This document shows, piece by piece, positions 16,397-23,254 of a stretch of 25,327 nt of DNA. Below the pieces are notes generated by a model, which worked only from the letters and a program-made list of their open reading frames with translations, was not told the DNA's origin and made no database searches. This DNA comes from Selenomonadaceae bacterium. GTDB taxonomy: Bacteria > Bacillota > Negativicutes > Selenomonadales > Selenomonadaceae. Where the stretch lies: contig JAEEGN010000113.1 of assembly GCA_016280345.1 (NCBI GenBank), positions 1 through 25,327 of the forward strand, in the 5' to 3' direction. Both the position numbers and the translations under genes were made by a program. How positions within the stretch are numbered: the stretch's first letter is position 1; each line of letters starts with the position of its first letter.

Positions 16397-16406
16397 CTAG
16401 TATAAT
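16378..16406 (+). promoter_or_regulatory. Promoter of the rapZ-yvcK-whiA operon
   Basis: A perfect -10 hexamer TATAAT (16401-16406) is preceded, at 17-base spacing, by the weak -35 TTGCTG (16378-16383). Transcription would start near 16413, with a 50-base leader to the rapZ ATG. The surrounding inverted repeat suggests the weak -35 is the point of regulation. Confidence 0.7.
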
Positions 16407-16466
16407 ATATGGGTAGATTTTTCAACGGGAACGGACCCGTTTCCATACGCATTTGAGGTGACCGCC

Positions 16467-17372
16467 ATGAGCCAGGAAGCTAAACCATACCGATTCGTCA
16501 TCGTCACCGGCATGTCGGGCGGGGGAAAGACTGAAGCCTGCCGCTATCTGGAAGACCTGGGCTTTTTCTGCATCGACAACCTGCCGCCGGTCTTCATCCC
16601 GAAATTCGCCGAACTCTGCGCCCATTCCGGCGGTCATATTTCCAAAGTGGTGCTGGTGGTCGATACGCGCAGCCGGGAGTTTTTCGATACCTTCATCCAC
16701 GTGCTGGAGGAGATGGACCAGAGTGGGCAGAAGTATGAGCTGCTGTTCATGGACGCCTCCGACGCCGCCATCATCCGCCGCTACAAGGAAACGCGCCGCC
16801 ATCATCCCATGGCACCGAGTTCCCGGCTCTCGGAAGGCATCCAGAAGGAGCGGGCGCGTCTGGCCACGGTCCGGGAAAAGGCCACCTACCTCATCGATAC
16901 CTCCGAGCTCCGCAAGATGGAGCTCAAGAACAAGATCATCCGGCTCTTCGGCAACCCGGACGGCGTGAAGATGAGCGTCAACGTCCTGTCCTTCGGCTTC
17001 AAGTTCGGCGTGCCGATGGACGCCGACATGGTGCTGGACGTCCGCTTCCTGCCGAACCCCTTCTACGTGGATTCGCTGCGCCACAAGAGCGGCACCGTGC
17101 CCGAGGTAGCGTCGTATATCCACCAGTGGCCGGAAACCGTGACCTTTGAAGCGAAACTCGACGACCTGCTGGAGTTCCTGCTGCCTCAGTACGTGAAGGA
17201 AGGCAAGGACCAGTTCGTGATAGCCGTAGGCTGTACCGGCGGCATGCACCGATCGGTGTATATCGCCAAGCATATCTACGACCACCTGACGGAGCTGGGC
17301 TACCCGGCCTCCCTGGAACACCGGGATCTGATGAAGAACGACGTGCAGATGCACGTGCGGCAGGAGAATTAG
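16467..17372 (+). CDS. rapZ: RapZ/YvcJ family nucleotide-binding protein
   Basis: P-loop protein of the RapZ (YvcJ) family. In E. coli RapZ binds GlmZ sRNA and guides RNase E to tune GlmS and cell-wall precursor supply; in Bacillus YvcJ is a nucleotide-hydrolysing protein affecting competence. 301 residues. Walker A is GMSGGGKT (15-22), VDTRSREFF is near 66-74, and the C-terminal domain carries GCTGGMHRSVYIAKHI (about 255-270). The ATG at 16467 was chosen because GAGGTGA (16454-16460) is its ribosome-binding site. The GTG at 16458, which would add three residues, lies inside that site. It is first in the operon rapZ-yvcK-whiA, conserved throughout Gram-positives. GlmZ is not known in this phylum, so the RNA partner is open. 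Confidence 0.95.
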   Translation: MSQEAKPYRFVIVTGMSGGGKTEACRYLEDLGFFCIDNLPPVFIPKFAELCAHSGGHISKVVLVVDTRSREFFDTFIHVLEEMDQSGQKYELLFMDASDAAIIRRYKETRRHHPMAPSSRLSEGIQKERARLATVREKATYLIDTSELRKMELKNKIIRLFGNPDGVKMSVNVLSFGFKFGVPMDADMVLDVRFLPNPFYVDSLRHKSGTVPEVASYIHQWPETVTFEAKLDDLLEFLLPQYVKEGKDQFVIAVGCTGGMHRSVYIAKHIYDHLTELGYPASLEHRDLMKNDVQMHVRQEN

Positions 17373-17377
17373 CGGTA

Positions 17378-17405
17378 AAGGCGGCCCGCTTTGTCACGCC
17401 GCCTT
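17378..17405 (+). other. Stem-loop between rapZ and yvcK
   Basis: AAGGCGG (17378-17384) pairs perfectly with CCGCCTT (17399-17405) around a 14-base loop. No T-run follows, so it is not a normal terminator. It falls just before the yvcK ribosome-binding site and could influence mRNA processing or relative expression; this is inference. Confidence 0.4.
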
Positions 17406-17432
17406 CTCCGGTACGAAAGAGGCTTTTCGAGA

Positions 17433-18740
17433 ATGCATCTACTAAAATGGCTGTACCCGGGCATGAAGTTCAAGCGCTGGCTGCTGCTGTTCGCGGCCGG
17501 AGTGATGCTGGTGAGCCTGGGACTGGCTCTGGTCTTCAACTATAAATACCTGGACGCCGTGGAAGAAGCCATCTTCCGCTTCGTCTATAACTGGCGCGGC
17601 TCCTACGATTACGCGGCCACGGCTCTGGCCGGGACGGCGGTGGTGCTGCTGGGGCTGGCCATCATGCTGGTGGCGACGCGGTTCGTCATCCGCTCGCTGA
17701 TCATGGTCCTGGTGCCGGAGAACTCCGGCCGCCTGGTGGACCTCATCTACGAGAAACGCAAGCTGGAAAACGGGCCGGCGGTAACGGTCATCGGCGGCGG
17801 CCACGGCCTGTCGGTGCTGCTGCGCGGCATGAAGCAGGCGACGAGCAACGTGACGGCCGTGGTGACGGTGGCCGACGACGGCGGTTCCTCGGGACGGCTG
17901 CGGGAAGAGCTGGGCATCATTCCCCCCGGCGATCTCCGCAACTGCCTGGTGGCGCTGGCCGATACCGAGCCTTTGATGGAAAAGCTGTTCCAGTACCGCT
18001 TTGAAGGGCAGAGCGCCCTGGCCGGCCACAGCTTCGGCAACCTTTTCCTCGCCGCCATGAATGAAGTCACCGGCGATATGGAAACAGCGCTGAAGGAATC
18101 CTCGAAAGTCCTGGCGGTGAAGGGGCGGGTGCTGCCCGCCAGCAACGACCACGTGCGCCTTGACGCCCTGATGTCCGATGGCTCCATTGTCGAAGGGGAG
18201 TCCCATATCCCCGAAGCGCACAAGCGTATCCGCCGCGTACGGCTCTGCCCGGAGCACGTGAAGGCGGTGCAGTCCGCCCTCGACGCCATCGCCAGCGCCG
18301 ACGTGGTCATCCTGGGGCCGGGCAGCCTCTATACCAGCGTCATGCCGAACCTCCTGGTGGACGGCGTGGCGGAGGCGCTCCGCAAGAGCCGGGCCATCAA
18401 GATCTACATCTGCAACGTCATGACCCAGGCCGGGGAGACCGACGGTTACACGGCCTCGATGCACGTCAAGGCCATCATCAGCCACGCGGGCAAAGGCGTC
18501 GTCGATTACGTGCTGGTGAACTCGGCGCCGGTCTCCGCCAAAATCGAAGCCGCCTATGCCGCCCAGGGGTCAGTCCCGGTGGTGGTGGACGGCGAAGCCC
18601 TGACGAAACTCGGCGTCGGCTTCGTGAAAGCCGACATCATGAGCGATACTGACCCGGGCCATCACGACCCGGAAAAACTGGCGAAGAACGTAATGAAGAT
18701 GCTGGACAGCCTCCGAACCTCCGGAGCAGCGGCGCGATGA
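17433..18740 (+). CDS. yvcK: YvcK/CofD-like gluconeogenesis factor with N-terminal membrane anchor
   Basis: YvcK proteins are needed for growth on gluconeogenic carbon sources and for normal cell shape in Bacillus, and bind UDP-sugars. From the ATG at 17433 the protein has 435 residues, about 110 more than Bacillus YvcK. The extra part contains two hydrophobic segments (about 16-35 and 61-82) with basic residues around them, so the CofD-like domain is probably tethered to the inner face of the membrane. The domain starts at about 115 with GGGHGLSVLLRGMK (121-134), VADDGGSSGRLR (146-157), PPGDLRNCL and GPGSLYTSVMPNLLV. AAAGAGG at 17417-17423 supports this start; the frame opens at a TTG at 17391 with no ribosome-binding site. 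Anchored versions occur elsewhere in anaerobic Bacillota, so the extension is not an artefact. Confidence 0.93.
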   Translation: MHLLKWLYPGMKFKRWLLLFAAGVMLVSLGLALVFNYKYLDAVEEAIFRFVYNWRGSYDYAATALAGTAVVLLGLAIMLVATRFVIRSLIMVLVPENSGRLVDLIYEKRKLENGPAVTVIGGGHGLSVLLRGMKQATSNVTAVVTVADDGGSSGRLREELGIIPPGDLRNCLVALADTEPLMEKLFQYRFEGQSALAGHSFGNLFLAAMNEVTGDMETALKESSKVLAVKGRVLPASNDHVRLDALMSDGSIVEGESHIPEAHKRIRRVRLCPEHVKAVQSALDAIASADVVILGPGSLYTSVMPNLLVDGVAEALRKSRAIKIYICNVMTQAGETDGYTASMHVKAIISHAGKGVVDYVLVNSAPVSAKIEAAYAAQGSVPVVVDGEALTKLGVGFVKADIMSDTDPGHHDPEKLAKNVMKMLDSLRTSGAAAR

Positions 18741-18789
18741 TCCATCGCCCCGGCGGTTCGGCGGCATCACGGAGAAGGGAGGCGGCGCA

Positions 18790-19722
18790 ATGTCCTTTGC
18801 CGGAGATGTGAAGAACGAGCTGGCCCGCCTGTTCTTTGACCGGCCCTGCTGCCGTCGGGCCGAAGTGGCCGGGCTCCTGCGCCTGGGCGCTTCGATGACG
18901 CTCCGCTCCGGCGAAGGCCTCGGTCTCACCTTCACGACGGAAAACGCCGCCGTTGCCCGGAAAGCCCTGGTCTTACTGAAAGAGGCCGGACCGGTGGAGA
19001 CGGAAATCACCGTGAGCCGTTTCCGCCGCCTCAAGAAGAACAACAGCTACACCGTACGCGTCGTCCCCGGCCCCGCTGTGGAAGGGCTCTTCACCCAGCT
19101 GGGACTGACGCCGGACACGATGCCCCAGGCGGGCAAGGGCGGGGCGCTGCTGCGCCGCTCCTGCTGCCGGCTGGCGTACCTGCGGGGCGCGTTCCAGGCC
19201 GGCGGCAGCGTAAACCGGCCCGCGGCCGATTGTCATCTGGAAATCGTAGCCGCGAGCTTCCAGATCGCCGACCTTTTGCACTCGCTGCTGAAACGCTGCG
19301 GCTTCGCCCCCGGCCTCACCGACCGCAAGGACGAATACGTGGTGTATCTCAAGGAGGGCGACGCCATCTCCGACTTTCTCAGCATGATGGAGGCGGAGGC
19401 CGCGGTGGAGGCCTTCGAAGTCGCCCGGAACGTCAAGGAGGTCCGCAACCAGGTCAACCGCCTGGTGAACTGCGAGACCGCCAACATCAACAAGACCGCC
19501 GACGCCGCCGCCCGGCAGATTGCCGATATCCGGTTTCTGGAGTCAAAGGGAATCCTGGCGCAACTGCCGGAAACACTGCGGGAAACGGCAGCGGCACGAC
19601 TGGAAAACCCCGGCGCGTCGCTCTCTGAGCTCGCCGCCATCCTGGGCGCCGGCCGTTCCGGCGTCAACCACCGCCTGCGAAAGATAGCGCAATTAGCCCG
19701 CGATGAGGAGGAAGAACACTGA
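18790..19722 (+). CDS. whiA: WhiA sporulation/division regulator family protein
   Basis: WhiA joins a degenerate LAGLIDADG homing-endonuclease fold to a C-terminal helix-turn-helix. It controls sporulation genes in Streptomyces and affects cell division and chromosome segregation in non-sporulating use in Bacillus. 310 residues, the usual length. Residues 1-85 are the N-terminal domain (MSFAGDVKNELARL), the LAGLIDADG-like core contains LRGAFQAGGSVN (131-142), NETANIN-like NCETANINKT is at 227-236, and the helix-turn-helix covers about 262-302 (SLSELAAILGAGRSGVNHRL). AGGGAGG just upstream is a strong ribosome-binding site. Presence does not prove sporulation, as most Bacillota have it. Its stop overlaps the probable CTG start of the next gene. 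Confidence 0.96.
   Translation: MSFAGDVKNELARLFFDRPCCRRAEVAGLLRLGASMTLRSGEGLGLTFTTENAAVARKALVLLKEAGPVETEITVSRFRRLKKNNSYTVRVVPGPAVEGLFTQLGLTPDTMPQAGKGGALLRRSCCRLAYLRGAFQAGGSVNRPAADCHLEIVAASFQIADLLHSLLKRCGFAPGLTDRKDEYVVYLKEGDAISDFLSMMEAEAAVEAFEVARNVKEVRNQVNRLVNCETANINKTADAAARQIADIRFLESKGILAQLPETLRETAAARLENPGASLSELAAILGAGRSGVNHRLRKIAQLARDEEEEH
19706..19721 (+). promoter_or_regulatory. Shine-Dalgarno and CTG start overlapping the whiA stop
   Basis: AGGAGG (19706-19711), a perfect ribosome-binding site, lies 7 bases before CTG (19719-19721). The CTG overlaps the whiA TGA (19720-19722) in the same way as the ATGA junctions elsewhere in this window. No ATG, GTG or TTG exists in the deacetylase frame between the preceding in-frame stop (19704-19706) and the conserved part of the protein, so this decides the start. 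Confidence 0.65.
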
Positions 19723-20633
19723 GTAAGATATACATCAGCCGCTACGGCGGCTCACGACCCCGGGAAAGCCGGTCCTGGAGGCGCTGGCTGGGGGCGGGCC
19801 TGCCCCTCCGGCTGCTGGCGTGCGCCGGTCTGGCCGCGTCACTGGTCATTTACCCGCCGGAGGGGACGCTTATCCTGGAATACCACAAGATCAACGACTG
19901 GAGCGACGACGCCTATACCGTGAAGCCGGCGGATTTCGCCGCCCAGCTGGACGAACTCCGGAATCAGGGCTATACCTCGATTTCCGTGCTGGACTTCCTG
20001 CGGGCGAAAAAAGGCAAGCAGAAGCTGCCGGAAAAGCCGGTCGTCCTCTCCTTCGACGACGGCTACAAGGACAACCTCACCGATATGCTGCCGCTTCTGG
20101 AGGAGCGGGGCATGAAGGCCACGGTATTCATCGTGACGAATGACGTTGGCCTGCCGGGCTATCTCACCTGGGACGACCTCAGGGAAATGGAAAATCGCGG
20201 CATCGAACTCGGCAGCCACACCGCCAACCACCTGCCGCTGACCGGGATGTCGCCCACCGAAGCAGCGGACGAGGTGTCGAAGTCGAAGCTCATGATGGAG
20301 TGGAAGGGGCTCAAGACCATCTTCGTCCTCTCCTACCCCAACGGCAAATATTCGAGCCATCTGCCCGGCATTCTCAAGGAAAACGAGTACCTGGCGGCGG
20401 TCACCGGCGACCCGGGACTCAATACCTTTGAGACGGATCCCTACCTTTTGCAGCGCATCAACATCCCCCGGCCCACGCTCGGGCTCTGGGAATTCCGGAT
20501 GCGCCTCTGGAAGGCGAAGGCCCTTGCCCGTCTGGGGCTGCTCCAGCACCAGGGGGTAAGCGGTGTCAGGGCAGGACTTTCCGGTCTCATCTCGTCATTC
20601 GACCCATTGATAGGAGCATCGCGGGGAAAATGA
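19719..20633 (+). CDS. Membrane-anchored polysaccharide deacetylase (NodB fold), CTG start
   Basis: Carbohydrate esterase family 4 protein, expected to remove N-acetyl groups from a cell-surface polysaccharide or peptidoglycan outside the membrane. From CTG 19719 it has 304 residues. A basic N-terminus (about 1-31) is followed by a hydrophobic anchor (about 32-45), then LILEYHKIND (51-60), which matches the start of the NodB domain. The metal/catalytic motif SFDDGY has D113/D114, H167 and H171 form HTANH, and LSYPNGKYS (about 202-210) fits the third motif. The first standard start codon in frame is the GTG at 19920, but that would delete the anchor and the conserved YHKI strand, so it is rejected. 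It overlaps whiA upstream and the next gene downstream by ATGA, so it belongs to the rapZ operon. The substrate is unknown. Confidence 0.85.
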   Translation: MSKIYISRYGGSRPRESRSWRRWLGAGLPLRLLACAGLAASLVIYPPEGTLILEYHKINDWSDDAYTVKPADFAAQLDELRNQGYTSISVLDFLRAKKGKQKLPEKPVVLSFDDGYKDNLTDMLPLLEERGMKATVFIVTNDVGLPGYLTWDDLREMENRGIELGSHTANHLPLTGMSPTEAADEVSKSKLMMEWKGLKTIFVLSYPNGKYSSHLPGILKENEYLAAVTGDPGLNTFETDPYLLQRINIPRPTLGLWEFRMRLWKAKALARLGLLQHQGVSGVRAGLSGLISSFDPLIGASRGK

Positions 20634-21505
20634 GGAAGAAAAACTTACGCGCAGCGACGGAATTTCTGACAAAGGCTGAGAAGCCGCCCGCGGCTCCCGG
20701 GCTGGGAGCCGTCCGCTGCCTGCAGAAAGCCGCGGCGGTCTCCGGTCTGGCAATGTGCCTGACGGCCGCGGGCTTGGCCGCCATGCCTCCGGCCACGGTG
20801 TACGCCCGCCATCAGGCGGAACAGCAAATCGAGAGCGAGCGGATCAAGCGGCTGATTGAGCGGGAGCGGCAAGAGGCCGAGCAGCGGGCCAGGGAAACCG
20901 CCCGGATCGAGGCCCGGCGGAAGCGGCGGGCTTCAGTACCGCCGGGGCTGGAGGAAAGCGCCGCCCGGGACGAGTCGCTCCATTGGGACGAATCCCCCGA
21001 CGAAGAAGAAACCGGCGACGAGGACGATTGGGACACGCCGGACAGCAGCGACGCGGAAGACTTCGACACCGTCGCCGTAGTCGATGACGAGCCCGACGCG
21101 ACAGCGGACACTCCGGAAGAAACGGCGGAGGACGACGATTTCCCGGAGGAGACTGCCGCCGCGACAACGGACGATGCGGAAAGCGGCGACGTGAGGGAGG
21201 AAATCGCCGACGCCGAAGGAGAAACCGGCGACGCCGAAACCGCCGCCAGTGCCGACGAAGAAATCGCGGCCGCGGCAGGCGGCAACGCCCCCGGAACGTC
21301 TCCCCCGCCGCCCGCGGGGAACCGGCCGGCACCGCGGCGTACCCCCGTCCCCGTAGAGCCGCCGCCCGAACTGCTCGAGCCTGGCAGCGGCCCGCCCGCT
21401 TACGGCGGCCGGCCCCGCATCGTGATCCGCCAGCGGAGCACCGAGGCCGCCGCCGAGCTCCCGGACAACCCGCAGGTTCCGGAGCGGGAGAACTGGGACA
21501 ACTGA
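20630..21505 (+). CDS. Acidic low-complexity exported or anchored protein, unknown function
   Basis: 291 residues, no family recognised. The order of parts is: a basic N-terminus (1-33), a hydrophobic segment (about 34-58) ending in a possible signal-peptidase site ATVYA (55-59), a strongly charged helical stretch rich in E/R/Q (60-100, a coiled-coil candidate), a very acidic Asp/Glu/Ala/Thr region (about 106-215, pI certainly very low), and a Pro-rich tail (220-262) ending in a basic RPRIVIRQRS. Its ATG overlaps the deacetylase stop (ATGA), which supports that it is translated, and codon third positions are GC-rich as in its neighbours. The composition resembles surface spacer or calcium-binding regions, but this is only composition. 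It may act with the deacetylase at the envelope. Low-complexity sequence makes homology searching weak. Confidence 0.68.
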   Translation: MRKKNLRAATEFLTKAEKPPAAPGLGAVRCLQKAAAVSGLAMCLTAAGLAAMPPATVYARHQAEQQIESERIKRLIERERQEAEQRARETARIEARRKRRASVPPGLEESAARDESLHWDESPDEEETGDEDDWDTPDSSDAEDFDTVAVVDDEPDATADTPEETAEDDDFPEETAAATTDDAESGDVREEIADAEGETGDAETAASADEEIAAAAGGNAPGTSPPPPAGNRPAPRRTPVPVEPPPELLEPGSGPPAYGGRPRIVIRQRSTEAAAELPDNPQVPERENWDN

Positions 21506-21508
21506 CCG

Positions 21509-21534
21509 GGAGAGACGTCCTCCGCCTCTCCTTT
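21509..21534 (+). terminator. Weak terminator-like hairpin before the SCIFF promoter
   Basis: GGAGAG (21509-21514) pairs with CTCTCC (21526-21531) over an 11-base loop, followed by only three T. It starts just after the acidic-protein stop and could end the rapZ operon, inefficiently. Confidence 0.35.
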
Positions 21535-21566
21535 CGCCCCGCGCCGGAAAGAATCGAATTGGCCTC

Positions 21567-21595
21567 TTGCGCCGGCCGGGAAAAAAAGGTAAAAT
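21567..21595 (+). promoter_or_regulatory. Promoter of the SCIFF operon
   Basis: TTGCGC (21567-21572) and TAAAAT (21590-21595) are separated by exactly 17 bases. The sequence from the spacer through the start site is A-rich, in sharp contrast to its GC-rich surroundings. Transcription would begin near 21602, giving a short leader of about 27 bases. Confidence 0.7.
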
Positions 21596-21611
21596 AGAAA
21601 AAAGATTATCC

Positions 21612-21619
21612 AAAGGAGG
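21612..21619 (+). promoter_or_regulatory. Near-perfect Shine-Dalgarno of the SCIFF peptide
   Basis: AAAGGAGG lies 9 bases before the ATG at 21629. It is the best match to the anti-Shine-Dalgarno sequence in the window apart from the AGGAGG at 19706, in line with high expression of a precursor peptide. Confidence 0.8.
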
Positions 21620-21628
21620 CGCTTTTCC

Positions 21629-21766
21629 ATGAAGCACATCAAGACGGTCAACAAGCCGACGCTCCAGAGTTCCATCAAGAAAGGCGGCTGCGGCGAGTGC
21701 CAGGCATCGTGTCAGTCGGCCTGCAAAACTTCCTGCACCGTTGGCAATCAGGTCTGCGAGAAATAA
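21629..21766 (+). CDS. scfA: SCIFF ranthipeptide precursor (six cysteines in forty-five residues)
   Basis: Precursor of a ribosomally made, post-translationally modified peptide. The protein is exactly 45 residues, with cysteines at 21, 24, 28, 32, 36 and 43, the pattern that named the SCIFF family. The N-terminal 20 residues (MKHIKTVNK..) are the leader read by the maturase, and the core includes GGCGECQASCQSACKTSC. In the studied Clostridium thermocellum pair CteA/CteB, the radical SAM enzyme links Cys32 to Thr37 by a thioether; this peptide also has C32 and T37. Other Cys may be crosslinked in the same way. A strong promoter and ribosome-binding site precede it, a hairpin follows it, and its maturase is 123 bases downstream. 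There is no export signal, protease or transporter nearby, so the mature peptide may stay inside the cell. Its function is unknown for the whole family. Confidence 0.95.
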   Translation: MKHIKTVNKPTLQSSIKKGGCGECQASCQSACKTSCTVGNQVCEK

Positions 21767-21816
21767 TCGGCCCGCAGGCGTTCCTGTCCTGCGCGTCCAG
21801 TCTCTCCGACGGCCCA

Positions 21817-21847
21817 AAAAGGGTGTTGCTCCGGGCAACACCCTTTT
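21817..21847 (+). terminator. Hairpin between SCIFF peptide and maturase (partial terminator or mRNA stabiliser)
   Basis: GGGTGTTGC (21821-21829) pairs perfectly with GCAACACCC (21835-21843), extended by AAAA/TTTT to a 13-base stem with a five-base loop TCCGG. The trailing T-run is short. There is no obvious promoter between it and the maturase ATG at 21890, so it probably lowers, rather than abolishes, maturase transcription and protects the 3' end of the peptide mRNA. Confidence 0.8.
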
Positions 21848-21889
21848 ATACTACTTGTTTCCCATTTTTGATAAGGAGCCTTTACGGCC

Positions 21890-23251
21890 ATGCTTGAAAC
21901 GATCCACAAGTTCCGGCAGAACGGATGGAACATCCTGCTCGATATCAACAGCGGCGCGGTTCACGTCATCGACGAGATGGCCTACGATATTCTGGACGTT
22001 TTCGACGGCGCCAACGACGATGCGGTGCTGGAGGCTCTCTCCGGCCGCTACGACCGCGCGGCGCTCCGGGAAACCCTGGAAGAGCTTCACGAACTCATCC
22101 GGGAAAAGCTGCTCTTCGCCCCCGGTATCGACGTGCCCCCGACCTTCGCCGGCGAGGGGATCGTCAAATCCCTGTGCCTGATGGTGGCCCACGACTGCAA
22201 TCTCCGCTGCGGGTACTGCTTTGCCGGCACCGGCGACTTCGGCGGCCGCCGGGGCCTCATGACGAAGGAGACCGGCGAGGCGGCCGTGGAGTTCCTGCTG
22301 GCCCACTGCGGCCCCCGGCGCCACTTCGAGATCGACTTCTTCGGCGGCGAACCGCTGGTGAACTTCCCGGTGGTGCAGCACGTAACGCGCTACGTACGGC
22401 GGCGGGAGCAGGAGACCGGCAAATCCTTCAAGCTGACGCTCACCACCAACGGCCTCACGCTGGACGAGGAAAAGCAGCGCTTCCTTGACGACAACAACGT
22501 CAGCCTGGTACTGAGCCTCGACGGGCGCCGGGAAGTCCACGACCGCATGCGGCCCGACGCCGCCGGGCGCGGCACTTACGACCGGGTGTTGCCGAACTTC
22601 CGGCGGGTCGTGGCGGCCCGCGGGGGCAAAAACTATTACCTGCGGGGCACCTACACGAAATACAACCTCGATTTCACGGAGGACGTCCTGGCCATGCACG
22701 ACGCCGGCTTCGACGTGCTCTCGATGGAACCGGTGGTGGCGAAGGACGCCCCCTACGCGATTGAAGAAGACGACCTTCCCCGGGTCTATGCGGAGTACGA
22801 CCGCCTCACCGCCGCTTATCTGGAGCGGCACCGGGCGGGACGGGGCTTCTTCTTCTTCCACTTCAACATGGATCTCTCCAACGGTCCCTGCGTCGCCAAG
22901 CGCCTTTCCGGCTGCGGCGCGGGCCATGAATACTTCGCGGTGGCCGCGGACGGCGGTCTCTACCCCTGCCATCAGTTCGTGGGGCGGGATAAGTACCGGT
23001 TGGGCAGCGTCTTTGAAGGCGTCACGGACCGGGCACTCCCACGGTATTTCCGTGAGTCCCACGTGCTGAACAAGCCGGGATGCCGCGCCTGCTGGGCACG
23101 TTTTTTCTGCAGCGGCGGCTGTCATGCCAACGCCGATCTGTTCAACGGCGACATCCGCGAGCCCTACGGGATTGGCTGCGCGATCCAGCGGAAACGTCTC
23201 GAATGTGCTCTCATGGTACAGGCGGCGCTGGCGATGGAGAAAGAAGGCTGA
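21890..23251 (+). CDS. scfB: SCIFF maturase, radical SAM/SPASM thioether-forming enzyme
   Basis: Installs Cys-to-alpha/gamma-carbon thioether crosslinks in the SCIFF peptide using SAM cleavage. 453 residues. Residues 1-80 form a PqqD-like peptide-recognition region (FRQNGWNILLDINSGAVHVI), the part that binds the leader. The radical SAM barrel has CNLRCGYC (C103, C107, C110) for the SAM-binding 4Fe-4S cluster, FFGGEPL (150-156) and LTTNG. The SPASM region supplies auxiliary-cluster cysteines C334, C342, C360, C398, C401, C407, C411 and C430, enough for two more 4Fe-4S clusters, as in CteB. The ATG at 21890 has AAGGAG 11 bases upstream. Every expected cysteine is present, so it should be active. 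The next gene starts three bases after its stop. Confidence 0.95.
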   Translation: MLETIHKFRQNGWNILLDINSGAVHVIDEMAYDILDVFDGANDDAVLEALSGRYDRAALRETLEELHELIREKLLFAPGIDVPPTFAGEGIVKSLCLMVAHDCNLRCGYCFAGTGDFGGRRGLMTKETGEAAVEFLLAHCGPRRHFEIDFFGGEPLVNFPVVQHVTRYVRRREQETGKSFKLTLTTNGLTLDEEKQRFLDDNNVSLVLSLDGRREVHDRMRPDAAGRGTYDRVLPNFRRVVAARGGKNYYLRGTYTKYNLDFTEDVLAMHDAGFDVLSMEPVVAKDAPYAIEEDDLPRVYAEYDRLTAAYLERHRAGRGFFFFHFNMDLSNGPCVAKRLSGCGAGHEYFAVAADGGLYPCHQFVGRDKYRLGSVFEGVTDRALPRYFRESHVLNKPGCRACWARFFCSGGCHANADLFNGDIREPYGIGCAIQRKRLECALMVQAALAMEKEG

Positions 23252-23254
23252 CGA

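Noticed and set aside
16295..16411. 38-codon + strand frame between mutS2 and rapZ
   Set aside because: No ribosome-binding site, and it runs through the inverted repeat and the TATAAT promoter.
19920..20633. GTG at 19920 as the deacetylase start
   Set aside because: It removes the membrane anchor and the conserved YHKI strand and has no ribosome-binding site.
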